From contig JAJEKB010020913.1 of the NCBI GenBank assembly GCA_022393335.1, forward strand, positions 617,144-681,143: a stretch of 64,000 bases of DNA, given 5' to 3'. Below are positions 44,491-56,455 of this stretch, piece by piece (positions within the stretch are counted from its first letter, which is position 1; every line of letters starts with the position of its first letter). A program made the position numbers and the translations under genes. The notes under the pieces were generated by a model. It saw only the letters and a program-made list of their open reading frames with translations, did no database searches and was not told where the DNA came from. This stretch comes from Macrotrachela quadricornifera (Eukaryota > Rotifera > Eurotatoria > Philodinida > Philodinidae).

Positions 44491-45186
44491 TTTTCGATGA
44501 ATTATACACTGAGACGTCAGCGTGAAGTTCAACAAGGATTTTTCAGTCAGCACTAAGTCACCTTATTTACGATTCATCCAACTATTGGAAAAGAACAACG
44601 AAACTTAGCAATAATCAGCAATTATATGGAACACACAACAATATTCGTACACTGTGCACAAAAAATTCTCGTTCAATTTATCAAGAAAAACTTTCCATTG
44701 GTAAAAAAGATCAATTATGTGAGGTAAGTCTTAGTTTTCTTAAAGATTATGTGCTACGTCAACTCTCTTTTTTCGTTTAGTGAAGGCGCATGTGCCCACT
44801 TTAAAAACAATGCTAGTGTTCTGAACCTGATTCATCATAAGACCGACTTCGATTTGGACGCTTGTTGGACGTTTACAGCTACAGGTCATGGTAAAGGTGC
44901 TGGTGACGGTATAGGCGCAGTACTAAAGTCGGTCGCCAGACGTGCTACACTTTCCAAAAACATTCTCATGTCAAATGCAAAAGACTTCTTCGAAATCTCA
45001 CAAGAACAGCAACTTGAAAAAGCAAGAAGATCTAACAAAGATATTCTTGGTGTTCATATCTTCTTTCTTGAATCAGATGAAGTAGAAGAAGCGAAGAAGA
45101 GTTTTCTGAAAGCTAGAAGCGAAAAACTTCGAACAGCACGTGAGAAAGGCTTTTACTTCTGTTCGCTTATGTCTGAATCGATTTAG

Positions 45187-45390
45187 GTACAATACAAGGA
45201 ATTCGAACTATGCATGAATTCAAACCGATTAGCAACTCGATGGTTGAATATAGTTCGAAATCTCGTTCAACAAAGATCAGAACATTTACATTTAAATAAA
45301 AATCCTTTTTATATCTTATTCAGTCGATCAAATTTTTTAAAATCAGACTTGATGATGATACTCAGTATTTAGATATGTTGAACGGCTCTT
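45187..45390 (+). pseudogene. Exon-like fragment downstream of the split gene
   Basis: Directly after GATTTAG the DNA reads VQYKEFELCMNSNRLATRWL, then NIVRNLVQQRSEHLHLNKNP to a stop near 45370. The texture is coding and the AG fits an acceptor. It could be a further exon of another gene or of the same decayed gene in another frame. No family is recognised. Confidence 0.3.
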
Positions 45391-47105
45391 TTGATTACCT
45401 CCTTATACTAGATTTCTGTAGTCTTAGGTTTATGGATACACACAAAATTACTGGGGATTCAAAACCTTCAATAGAACTGGTCTAATGTTTCTCAGGAAAC
45501 ATGCTTCTAAACTTCGTTTGTATTTTTGAGAACCAAAAAATTCTGAAAAAATTAATTTTAAAGAAGTTCAACGCTTTTACTTGACAGTTTCTCTATATGT
45601 AAAAATACACCATAGGTGCTCCGAAAAAATGCTCGAAAACTCGGAATTTTTAATAGAAAGTATTTAATTCTATTTTAATCAAAAGTATTTTCTGGACGAG
45701 ATCAGCATTTTGAACTTAAAAACAATCGAAAAAAAAACGTTTCCAAAAAAAGTGGATGGGTTCTCATGGATTCACCCGTTAAATATTATTATATAAATCA
45801 CTACTATCACCCTGACATTTTCACATTTACCTAGAATCAAACATAAAAAGTGACAGTTATCTCTTAGAATTCATCATTTTAATAGGCCATTAATTACTAT
45901 TTACTCATTTTAGGTTCTCTGACCTTTGGACCATTCTATTAGAAATCTTCCAAACTTAAACAAAACTTAAAATATTCATGTATATCTGAATTATCATCTG
46001 AAAAGATCCCTAAAAAAATTAAACTCCTCATAGTAGCAATTTATTTTGTTGAACTCACCTTCAATAGAAATGGATTAAGTGTTATTTAGAGAATAAGTTA
46101 GAGTAAATGTTCGGAGATCTTTTATGGACCTTTACAAATTAAGTGGAATTTATTTTTTTCAATGTAGTTTTATACCACCTGATAAAGTTCTATTCAATAT
46201 AGATCGATAATCCGGATAGTAGTAATTTTTTTGTTGTATTCATCCTCAAGACTCTGATTTTAACTGTTTTAAAATATGTTAATGTAAATAAAAATGATAA
46301 ACATACTAAAGTAAATGAATGAAAGTTAAAGAGATGAGTAATAGATTCAGAGTAATTAGTTGTGGAAAGATGATGTATGAATCTGTGAGTAGCGCAAATG
46401 GATCAAATGACCTTTGTATCATTTAAGTCAGAATACTGCATATGATTTGAGGCTGTTTGTTGTCTAACTGAAGTGCAAAGAGAAGTGAAAGAAAGTAGTA
46501 TGGTGGCCTGTGCCACATAAATATTTTCAAGAGAGCGAGTTTGTTAATTACTTCCATAACGTAATTTAATCGCGAATTTCTTCAGGATGATTTAATGTCA
46601 TTTTAACATACTTTAATTGCGTTGAAGATGAGAAGTCGAATAGATGTTGCTTTCAATAAAAGTGTCAGAAGAGATGCACCGAGACATCCCTGAACACTAA
46701 TTAATGTAAGTTAACTACACGTAAGACAAAATGGAAACATATAAGATCAGAGCAGATTTTAAATTTGTTCTCACAGATATTTCTATTGTTTCCTTAATTT
46801 TATCTACAAGTTATAAAGTAGTATTGTTCAACTAAAAAAAATATATTTTCAACAACTCCTGGAACGAAACTTTTCGAAGCCCTTTCCTTAGCTCTTGCAT
46901 CTAAAGGTTTTCCTTTCTTAAGCTTTCCAAACTCCAGTGTAGCAAATGAAGTAAAAGACTTGAATGCAAAATGATTTCTCTTATTTTCTATTTGATTAGT
47001 AACTAGGTTGAGTTTACATATTCACACTGCAAATAAACATATGTACACCACATAAAAAGGTCACAATACAAATTTTATATCTTAAGTTGTGAAATACTTC
47101 CCAAG
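45391..47105. other. Long AT-rich stretch, no gene seen
   Basis: No coding gene, RNA gene or clear element ends found on either strand in this 1.7 kb. Confidence 0.45.
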
Positions 47106-49272
47106 TTAGTCTAAACCAAATACTTCCATTTCTCCAATTTTAAATTCCGACTTTCCCGTAAACGTTTTATTACCAAAGCCAGTTGTATCAGTGTATGATT
47201 TTGGAAACCTTACATGACAATGATTATCACTGCACTCAATATCACCTTCGCCGAAACATGGATCATAATCTTCGTGATGGGAAACTGCAATTATGTCATC
47301 GTCATCAGTCATTTCTTCTTCCTCGTCGTTATTTATTTCAATTGTGATTCCTCTAATTGGATATTTAGTAGGAGGCAGTTTGTATGGGTTTGTTAATGTA
47401 AAGAGGAAGGAAGATTTACTTCGATCTGGATAGACATCACCATAAGTAGCCATAGACGTTGCCCATGAAATAGGAGTAAAACCACCAAACAGATAGCCAT
47501 CATTGCTTCGTTCTTTAATGACAATTAAAGTTGGTCCACGATTATCACAGCAACCACGAAAGGCTTTAACTGAAAATGGATGCTTTGTAGTAGCTTTGTA
47601 TAATAACTTCCTACGTTGATCGGCTTTACCATAGAATTTGTTTAAAATTTGTTGTTGTTCAAGTGAGAGAAGTGTAGAGCGCTGAAATAAGTTAAGAGAG
47701 ATGTGCATGTCAGCCGTCGTGCGTTATAAATATCTTCTTGTTGTATGAATTCTAAGATTTTTTGAGGTTATTTCATAACCTGTCTCTAATTTTTGGAGAT
47801 CTTTAGCAAACTTTCGATGTGAAAGTTTTGCAAGTTGCAGATACGTCAAGAAAGCACCAAGCGAGATTTTCAGTTTTTAACCCCTCTGTATTTTATACTT
47901 TGCCTTTTAGCACGTATTTAATTTTCAAATAGAAGATATAACAAAGACATGTATCAGAAAAATTTCAAAATCTTGATTCAAGGTCTTCAGAACTTTTAAA
48001 ACTTTCAAATTATGAGTTCGTAGGCTTTTCAAGATTGTTCGTAACCTCAAAGAGACGTTCATAATTATATCGTGATACGTATACTAAAATATGAAGCAAA
48101 AAAGAAATCAGAACAGGCCAAAAATTCTCAAATCCAGGATTTTTTAGAGCTTGTTTTAAGTTTTTTAAGAATAACAATATCTCATATTTTGGAGCTTTAG
48201 TATTTTGTGCCTGAAAACTATTTTGCTCAGTTTTTCTTTATTGGTGCTTGTAGAAATTCAAAATCGGAAATTGTCATCTGCTTTTTTGTTCTTGAAATTC
48301 CAAAAATTCTGAGTTAGATTTACACACTTGTTTCACTCTACCGTATCGTGTCAGATAGGGCAGGATAGAGTAGGGTAAGATAAAGAGGTCACGTTGGTAC
48401 GGTGAGAATATACGAGTCAGAGTTTTCTGATTCCCACAATCAAACCTAGATTCAAAATTTGTCAATTTTTTCGACGTGGACTAAATAGTAGTCCAACTGT
48501 TTTTGTTTATCGCAAGAGATATAGAATAGAAGAAGAAGAAGAATAACGAAATTGATATTGTTACTTATTTTCTAACTGAAAATTTCAGTTATGGGTAGGA
48601 AAAACGATAAAAAGCAGCTTAGTTTTAAGAAAAAAACTGATTTTGATGTCAGGGCTTCCGACCGGGATCCATAAAAGCCTCAGTTTTGAAACTACACACT
48701 TTTATTGTGTCTATAGGGTTGCTCCAATCTTTATGTAGCGAATGGAGCTAACTTACAGGTGGATTTTTATCCTCAAAGTAAATGATACCACTGCCACTCT
48801 CGTCACTTGGATGACTAAGAGGAAGAAGCAGCGAAGAAGTTGCAAAATTCGCCTGTTCTTTGGACGTTGTGCAGACAATTTTATCCCAGTTAATTGGTTC
48901 AAATTTAACTTGTATAGAAGATGCATCAGATAAATTCTTCATGTCTTGTTTTAACTGTTCGAATCTCTTATTCCATTGATCAAATTCAATAGTTTTCTGC
49001 CCCTTTTCCAGTTCGAATTTTAACGTTTCAAACTCATTTTTTAATGTTTGTTTGCTCTCTGAGAATTGTGTTACGGTATTTTCTCGAGCATCTTGTGCGA
49101 CCCTTTTAATTTTATTAATTGTGTCAATTTCCCATTGATTAATCTGTTCAATAGCTACCAAAGGAGTAGCATTTTTCAAAACATGTTGCAGAAATGGGAC
49201 ATTTTGTTCACAGAATGAATCAAACTGTCGTGTCAGCTCTTTTCGATCAGGAGTTGCAGTTGATGAAGACAT
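47106..49272 (-). CDS. Coiled-coil and TLDc-domain protein, two exons
   Basis: Exon 1 is 49272-48757 (172 codons from ATG), intron 48756-47682 (GTAAGT...TTATTTCAG, 1075 bp, phase 0) and exon 2 47681-47106. The product is 363 residues. The N-terminal half is a helical coiled coil (RENTVTQFSESKQTLKNEFE, LKFELEKGQKTIEFDQWNKR). After the junction comes STLLSLEQQQILNKFYGK, then the TLDc domain: LLYKATTKHPFSVKAFRGCC, GPTLIVIKERSNDGYLFGGF, SFLFTLTNPY, and the end GFGNKTFTGKSEFKIGEMEV. TLDc proteins of animals are linked to oxidative stress protection and V-ATPase binding, but the bdelloid coiled-coil versions are unstudied. The long intron is unusual here and may have taken up inserted DNA. The frame is intact. 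Confidence 0.85.
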
Positions 49273-50019
49273 TTTTTTGTGCGTTTACTTACCACGTTCC
49301 GACACGAAGAAATAAATGAATTTTGCGTTCTCCTTCTCTATCAAGGCCATTCTATATATGTATGCCCCGCACATTTATACTTTCGTTAAGTTGTGCAATT
49401 CGTTGAGTTCGTCTCAAAGAACGAAAGAAAAAAATATATTTTCATCACTAAATTTCTTTGATAAAAGGAAATTATGAGAAATACCGACAAAAAACACGGA
49501 GAGTGTTAGTTTTATTCATAACTCTTACTCGTTATTTTTCACGAAAATAATCGTCCCACAACTGTTATATAAAAAGATTCTATTTCACTGATATACTTTA
49601 TTCAGTTTTGTCGCAAAACCTAGAAAGAAAAAAATTCAGAAAGAGAAAAGTCTAGAAAAATGTATTGGCAGAGTTGAAGCAAAATCATATCTATCTTTTC
49701 TAATTTAGTCATTCTGTGCCGGTTGAAATTTATGAATTGTGATGCCATGTCAAAATTTCTATGAATACTACGCAAATCCACTTGTAGAAAAGCGAAAATG
49801 CGAGTAGGGTCACTTTAGTTACGCATGATAGGGTATACCAATGGATACGTATGAAATTGATATTAATACACTCACCACGATGGAATCTACTGGTAGATCA
49901 CATTTTATTTTAATAAGAAACTAAGAAGAAAAATACTTTCTATTTTTATCTGAGCCATAAGGTCGCATATGATGTATCATCATTTCTGTCTCTGCTATTA
50001 TTTAACTACTTAGTGCCAA
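49273..50019. other. Divergent intergenic region
   Basis: Upstream of the TLDc gene. No gene seen. It should carry that gene's promoter; a TATA-like TATATATGTATG lies about 80 bp upstream of the ATG. Confidence 0.35.
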
Positions 50020-51070
50020 GCATGATGCTTCTCATTAAAACAATAAAGACAATAAAATTTTTCATAATCACGACAGAAAGTGTTTATTTTCTTTGCACCC
50101 GCATGTCCAGCTTCTATTGATTGTTGTTATTGCCTGGCTTTCTCGTTGCAACTACCACGGTGTCGTCGAACATCATGAGCAGATCCTTCTTTTCCTTCAA
50201 GCTTGTGATCCGCGAGTCTCTGCTTCGTTTGACCTGCCAATTTTTGTCTCGGATCTTATATCAGCTTCTCGAATGGCGTGCCAACCAGTATAGATCGGAT
50301 AAGACTCTCGCGAAACTGTAGAATGGTTACTTTGCATGCAGTATAGTTTTCATTATATATGAGATAACTATTTACCAGTACTGCGCCAAAAACCAATGCG
50401 AATGCCACCTTTCGATACCACTTTATTGTCCATCTAAAACATGTGTAATAGGTTGATAGTTGATCGGATAAATCGGTACCTTGTCTTCCTTCGTTATAAT
50501 CTAGCACTACTTGTGGCTTCATGATGAGCTCATTTTTACTATTGGTATTTCCAGTATTCATCACAGTTGCTGAATGCGACGACCTTGTAGATATCATCAA
50601 GACATCCTTCTTGTCTTTTCATTTGATCAGTTTCGCGCCGTCTTTCTTCTGTAGTTCGTAAACTTCTCCGAGTCTAAGTTTTCTCTAAACAATTTCACTT
50701 TCCGATCCGACATGATTACTTCTCAGTGGTCCAATAAGATGCATGTCATGTTCTAACAAACATTTCACAAAAGAAATCCTGGTAAAAAAGTTGTCAGTAA
50801 TGAAAGTTCGATAACATCCATCAAGACCATCCAATAAATGCATTACCGCTGTTTGAGAATGTCTAAAACTTTCCATGGAATCTTGTTAACCCATATAGAT
50901 CACGAAATTGCAGGTGTCTCCATTAGTAACCGCTAGCTTGTACATGTTTACGCCATACTTGTGTACTTTACCGGGAATATATTGTTTGAACAAAAGGAAT
51001 GCTATGTTGTTTATCGACAATGATTTTCGTCGACAAGAGATAATTACTTTGTTCATTTCTCTTTATTATG
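50020..51070 (-). pseudogene. PiggyBac-type transposase, decayed
   Basis: Reading down from about 51050: IIVDKQHSIPF (region of the first catalytic Asp), a frameshift, FKQYIPGKVHKYGVNMYKLA, VTNGDTCNFVIYMG, a stop, then HLLDGLDGCYRTFITDNFFT (second Asp region, TDNxxT), LIGPLRSNHVG, a stop, VYELQKKDGAKLIK, a stop, KKDVLMISTRSSH, KPQVVLDYNEGRQGTDLSDQ (third Asp region), YYTCFRWTIKWYRKVAFALV and, near 50060, the C-terminal finger CRDYEKFYCLYCFNEKHH. This order is diagnostic of piggyBac transposases. The N-terminal third is absent, and several stops plus one shift inactivate it. TTAA-flanked ends were not found. Confidence 0.85.
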
Positions 51071-51296
51071 ATTGTAAGACATTTAGACTATTCTTTTCAT
51101 TATTTATAATTTGGTTCGGCTAAGATGTGAAGGAGTGAGACCGTCGTGAGTATATATATAGCAAGTAGCAAAATACATCTATTCATTTGTTCACTAGTAT
51201 TTTACATTTTCATCACGAATTGTCACTCATTTTCACATTGAATTTATATATCATAATTTATTGATCATTTTTTACTTTTTTTATTAACTGCATAAA

Positions 51297-52895
51297 ATGG
51301 CACCTCCTACTTTGCAATTCTCAAAAACATCCAAAGAAAAGCGTTTATTGATTTATGATAGATACATGTATACATTGAACAAACAACGACATAATGTGAA
51401 GTATTGGCGATGTGAAGATCGCTCATGCTCTGCTACTATTCACACCGATGCATATGACCATTTCAAGACTCGCAATGGTACTCATCACCACTTACCAACA
51501 CTTTAACGTATCGAAATAGTTGAATTTAAACGCAAAGTGAAAAATCGCGTAGTCGAAGAATCTTCATCTATTGGACTTATTTATGATGAAGAATTAGCGG
51601 CGGCACAGCTTAGTCTTCCTGCATTAGCGATGGCGCCGTCAGCAAAAGAAGTTCGTAAGTAATTTCTTCTTCTCATCACTTTATTTACTTATATTTTTTT
51701 TGGTTATCTTCAGAGTCATTTCTTCAACGACTTCGTCAACAAACAATTCCACCATTGCCAAAGTCAAATGACTTTGATATACCAGATCGCTATAGTCAAA
51801 TATTAGATAGCAAGGATTTTCTTCTCTTTGATGTTACTTTTCGTAACAAACGGCCACTTACATTTTCTACTGATTTACAATTATCAATTCTTTTTCAATC
51901 TTCACATATATTCCTTGGTGGTACTTTTGATGTATCTCCGCCACAGTTCGACCAGGTTTTCACTATTGATGGAATCCATCTCGAGCAAGGTGAGCTCCAT
52001 ATCTTCTTTCTTCTCTCACAAGCTTCTTTATTTAGTGGTACCATGCGTTATTGCTCTGTTACCTGGTCGATCAGAAGCTGTATACCAGCATCTGTTTGAA
52101 CTACTTGATAAAGAAGCACAAGATCTTCGACTTCAATTTGAACCAGATATCATAACAACTGACTTCGAGAAAGGTCTCATAAAAGCTATTAATAATCATG
52201 TAAGTTTTTTTTATCTGATATTCATCATTTTATCCGAGAAAATTTATTTTGTTTTTTCTTTCATCTATGTAGTTTCCATTTGCTTGAAAAGTAGGGTGTT
52301 ATTTTCACTACACATAATGTATCCATAAAAAAATTCAGTCACTTGGGCTCTCAAATGATTATAAACATGGTACACAAGTTCGTTGATGTGCCACAAAATT
52401 AATGGCTATTGTATTATTGCCACTTGCTAAAGTAGAAATTACTTTTGAAAAACTATTCAATGGTCATCCGAATCGTCTTGATCCATTATTCGAGTATTAT
52501 GAATCTTTTTGGATGGAGTCAGTGCCACTTGAGTTATGGAACGTGTCAAACATTAAAGTTAGAACCAATAACAACATAGAGGGTATATTTTGCTTAATGA
52601 TGTTCTATTCAGAATTTTTCCTGTCTTCTTTGTAGGTTGGCACAATCGTTTTGCTCATCGTATTGTAAAAGAACATCCTAACATTTGACATTTCCTACGA
52701 GTTCTTCAACGAGAAGAGATCTACGTTAGGCAAATGGTTGAACATGCCAAATTAGGTAAAAGAAAAAACTCGACAAAAAAACATCATTAATGCAAGAATG
52801 CTTAAAAAATCTATCCAACCAGTACAAAAACAAAGAAATTACACTCAATGACCTACTGGAAGGACTTTCACTTTTGGCCACAAAGAAAAAGTAAG
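51297..52895 (+). pseudogene. FLYWCH-finger MULE transposase, decayed
   Basis: A Mutator-like (MULE) transposase gene with a FLYWCH zinc finger, a large bdelloid family. The ATG at 51297 starts the finger: KRLLIYDRYMYTLNKQRHNV, then YWRCEDRSCSATIHTD and THHHLP (Cys2-His2). After a TAA at 51504 the frame continues to 51655. Introns follow at 51656-51713, 51990-52037, about 52201-52273 and about 52583-52635, all GT-AG. The MULE core is seen as TFDVSPPQFDQVFTIDGIHL, PCVIALLPGRSEAVYQHLFE, PDIITTDFEKGLIKAINNHV and LELWNVSNIKVRTNNNIEG, then WHNRFAHRIVKEHPNI. Five in-frame stops (TAA or TGA) and a late frameshift before the tail LLEGLSLLATKKK mark decay. All catalytic acidic positions I can place (first D region, TTDFE) are still present. 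Confidence 0.8.
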
Positions 52896-53689
52896 AAAAA
52901 GATATCCAGATTTCTATCTGTGTACTTTCATGTGATTTGTTCATTTCATTAGTTCATTTCTTGTAATTTGTAATATGTTTGTTGTTAAATAAATATGGAA
53001 TAATTTATCTTCTCTATGAAAGATAAGTTCCTTAATATGAGTAACTTTTCGATAATTTATTTTCGACAATCTCACATTCGACGAAAAATCATTCGACCAA
53101 GAACATGATTACACTATAAATAATCGACCTTGAGGATCCAAAAGTACTCTCATAGTATAGCGTACAGGGACTCAAGGATAGCACTAAGTAATAGACTTTG
53201 ACGACCTAAGATTATCTCCATAGGAAAGCGTATGAGGTCCTATGGGTGCCTTTTTATAATAAACTCTGCCACTTTAATACACTTTAACATACCTTGATGT
53301 ACTTTAAAACACAAAAGTACGGTATTTCCTTCTTGTATGGACCTTTGCGTAATTGATTGCTTCGAGAAATCACGTACCTTGATAAACATATAGTTTTTTT
53401 TTTTCTTTCCACTTTTTTTTTATTTCAAAGTAAACTACCTGCATCTTTTATATCACTATATATCATCTATCCAAACACAAATAAAACATTATGTAAATGA
53501 GATCTAAGGGCAATAATTATGACTTTCGACAATGTTGAAAATCTATTTAGTTTTGGCAACACGATTTCAGTTTTTTATAACAACAAAATGAGTCCACTGG
53601 CAACAGATTCACCAGAATTTCTATCTTTATCTTTACTAGATTCCATAAAACACTTTTCCTTTACTATAAAATATTAATAGATACTGTAT
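52896..53689. other. Intergenic with repeated phrases
   Basis: No gene. Repeated words (ACTTTAATACACTTTAACATAC, GATGTACTTTAAAACAC; two AAAGCGTA-like phrases near 53160 and 53232) suggest an old degraded repeat. Confidence 0.35.
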
Positions 53690-54635
53690 AGTTTTTAAAG
53701 CTGTTTATGAAAATTCTCAAAATAATTGTAAATAGAAAATAAGAATCCATTGATTTTATTCAAAAACAAGACATTCATATTTGATACAATACAATCAGCA
53801 TGATACATTATATTATTTGATATTAAACAGAAAAACACATTTTCACTAGATAGAAATGTAACAAAAAAATTATAATGTTGACCATATTTTGAGTTAATCT
53901 TGTCAAACAATAGAACACCTATTGAAAATACAAACAAAATAATTTTTTATAAAATATAAATTCTTACTATAATACACATATACATTTTCCTATTTCATAT
54001 ATAGTTATGTGTCCATTAATAATCAAAACGCCAATATCAATTTTAATCATACAATGTTGGGTGACATTTTCGCTTTAAAAAAAATATGAAGATAATATTT
54101 ACACTTACAATGAGATTATTGTAAGAACAAGTAAAAGAGAAAAGTTGAGAAGTAACTTTTTTAAAATCATTCAATATGAACGAAATTTCTCCTAAAACAG
54201 CATGAAAATAGTGTTTATCTTTCAAATCCAATTCAAATATACTTGCTAATAGGTTATTATCACAAAGAAGTAAAACAAGAAAATTTTTTTTAGATCATTT
54301 AACTTTTGAATTTGTTTTTCTGAACAAAAACAATATAAAAATAATCTTTGTACTTAATATACAGTTCAAATATACTTACAATAAATTATTATTCAAGAAA
54401 TAAAACAAGACCAAGTAGGAGACCAAACTTTTTTGATGATCTAATGTTAAATAAATTTTTTCTACAAAAATCAAAATAATTTTTCTATTCATAATACAAA
54501 ATTAATTTTACTTGAAATAAGATTATCATTGAATAAAGTACAAAAACAACTGGACATCAATCATTTTAATCGTTTTACTACTGAACCTTTTTTTTTAGTT
54601 TCTGAAACAAAAATCAAAATAGCATGTTATTATTT
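53690..54635 (-). repeat. Tandem exon-like units of about 155 bp
   Basis: On the minus strand at least three, perhaps five, diverged copies follow each other. Each starts after a pyrimidine-AG acceptor (TTTTTGTTTCAG, TGATTTTTGTAG, TTTTTGTTCAG), continues with an A-rich start, a stretch like TTGTTTTACTTCTTTG and AATAATAATTTATT, and ends at a GTAAGT or similar. The best-kept piece (54235-54050) reads DLKDKHYFHAVLGEISFILN, then CSYNNLI, splices (GTAAGT...TTAAAG) to RKCHPTLYD and stops. They may be downstream alternative exons of the five-exon gene or a decayed exon array. Confidence 0.4.
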
Positions 54636-55326
54636 TTAATAGAATTTAAACTTATTAATTAATTTATCGATTTCAGTGGGACTTATAGAATTGTAAAAGT
54701 CGATGTGATCCTTATTGTCCAACACTAAGCAAACATATTGAATGTTTTTTTTTCGATAAATACTGTCTTACGTGTAAATCCCATTTCGTTTTTCATCCAA
54801 TCACGTACCTTTTGTGTTTCACAATGAACAATTGTTTTTCTATTAAAAAGGAAATTCATTATAATTTTTATCTGTTTGAGAAAATAGATTATGTTTCATA
54901 CCCTTTCATTAATATTAAATCGTTTGAAAGTCTTTCATTCAATTCAATAAATTTAATATCTGCTAATGTTTCTAAACCAAAAAAAATATCGTAATACAAT
55001 AAGGAGAAATAAAAATTAACATTCGATTACCATTCCAGTTGCACATATCATCATTTTTGCTTGCTTTTTCTTTATAGTAATCTAATTTATCATGTATAGA
55101 TTGAGCATTAAGAATAAGGTCATTTAACATCTACAAATAAATAATATTTTATAGAATAACAAATAAAAACAATTACCTTCAATTTTTCTGTATTTGAGTA
55201 TTTTTCACCTTTAAATATATTCTTAAAATGTTTTTTTGGCGATACCATAATGTCAATATTGAATGATTCAGATTTTACATATATTTCAGAAGATGGTTCA
55301 TATTTAATGTTTAATGACGGCATCAT
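54636..55326 (-). CDS. Five-exon gene, unknown function
   Basis: Exons 55326-55177, 55130-55031, 54971-54902, 54839-54772 and 54724-54636 are separated by introns of 46, 59, 62 and 47 bp, each GT-AG. Phases 0, 1, 2 and 1 all match across junctions, giving an uninterrupted 158-residue protein. The start is MMPSLNIKYEPSSEIYVKSE; the middle is helical and charged (NAQSIHDKLDYYKEKASKND, FIELNERLSNDLILMKGK); it then reads VRDWMKNEMGFTLLDNKDHI and ends KLINKFKFY. No signal peptide, TM segment or recognised domain is present. Consistent phases over four introns argue strongly that the gene is real. It was easy to miss because each exon is below 150 bp. Repeated exon-like units lie directly downstream. 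Confidence 0.7.
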
Positions 55327-55584
55327 ATTTCAATATCAGCAAAGATTCAAATATTATCAATAAAGTAATTGTACGAATAGAAAAATTGATCGATAATCAC
55401 GACAAAATTTTGTTCGATATAATTGTGTTTGTATGTTCGTTATATATATATATATGTATATATAAAGCATAATCACAATAAGTGAAAGAAAGAAAGAAAG
55501 GTCGCCGACGAATGAAAATAATTATTCAATAGACAAATTGGTGAAGATAAACTACATTGACACGCTACATTGAAAAGTGTATGT

Positions 55585-56455
55585 ACCCATGTAATATAAA
55601 CCGGCGGTTAACCGTGGTTTTACCGGTCCGGTTACCGGCTCCCGAAACCGCGGTTAACCGACAGTTTTGTCCGGTAAACCGCGGTATACCGCCGGTTTTT
55701 TTCGGTAAACCGAAGTTAACCAATAGTGGCATGTGCGACTAGCCCATGCCGTTTATTCTATTTTTTGAATGTTTGGACAGCAAAATTTAACAAACATTTT
55801 TAGATTTATAGGATTTTTATTCCATGCAAAACAAAACAACAAGAAAATGTAAAAATACAGAAAATAAACAAAAAATTGTGAGAAATAAATTCAGCAAAAT
55901 AAATTTCAAAAAAATTATTATAAAAAATAATAAAGTCAATAAAAAAAAATAAAGAAAATAAATCTAAAAATAAAAAAATATTAAAAGAATGAATCTGAAA
56001 GGATATAGAATTAAAAAAATAATTTAATAAATTTTAAAAAAATTAATATAAAAAGTGATTATTAAAAACTTAAATATAAAGAAAAATAATGCTTACTTAA
56101 ATTTTGTCGTTGTTAAGATGTATTCGTGTCTTTCAGCAAGTAGAAAATAAAACAAATAATACAGTACATGAGCACATGTACATGTATATATATATACATA
56201 TATCTTTTTTTTCCGTTCTGTATAGCCGTTCTCTTTCTATTATATATAGTTCATCGGAATATTGTCGGTTTACCGCCGGTTTCTCCGGTTTTACCGGTTA
56301 ACCGCTGGGTTTCTTCGGTAAACCGCGGTTAACCATCGGTTCGCCCGGTTTTATCGGTTTACCGCTGGTTTTTTCCAGTAAACCGCGGTTAACCGCCGGT
56401 TTTGCCGGTTCGACTGGTTTACCGCTAAAAGTGATCCGGTATTCATGACGTGGGT
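55585..56455. mobile_element. Element with CCGGTTTACCGG-type arrays and TA ends
   Basis: The ends ACCCATGTAATATAAACCGG (55585) and (complement) ACCCACGTCATGAATACCGG (56455) are inverted repeats with TA just outside or overlapping. The left array (55600-55725) and right array (56263-56430) are built of about 29-31-bp units such as CGGTTTACCGCCGGTTT and CGGTAAACCGCGGTTAACC, strongly self-complementary. The core of about 530 bp is very AT-rich without a gene. Frames read across the arrays are low-complexity shadows. Confidence 0.7.

Larger units (their letters stand above)
41312..45186 (+). pseudogene. SDG/HGKG-family gene split by a LINE
   Basis: The 5' part (ATG 41312) reads MNCCGLFFYAGKYYICPYDY, then KDLLKHIEKIHNY, a zinc-finger-like Cys/His segment. 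A likely 48-bp intron (GTAAAA...GTACAG, about 41518-41565) follows, then an acidic exon (DEEHADLRTRTISTNPFD), a second intron (GTATGT...GATAG) and DAEQHHLEQ. A one-base loss before MNTQFHTTVVSQILHTLHLE breaks the frame. The LINE at 42186-44490 comes next. After it, 44530-44723 reads VTLFTIHPTIGKEQRNLAII and LVQFIKKNFPLVKKINYV. A 57-bp intron (44724-44780, phase 2) joins this to SEGACAHFKNNASVLNLIHH and WTFTATGHGKGAGDGIGAVL, ending at TAG 45184. The key SDG is SEG here. That both halves belong to one gene is inference from order and style. Confidence 0.55.

Noticed and set aside
55557..55742. Pro/Arg-rich protein over the CCGG array
   Set aside because: Low-complexity reading of a self-complementary DNA array; the frame is an accident of the repeat.
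55588..56430. CRISPR-like regularly spaced repeats
   Set aside because: Units are contiguous and mutually palindromic without unique spacers, in a eukaryotic context.
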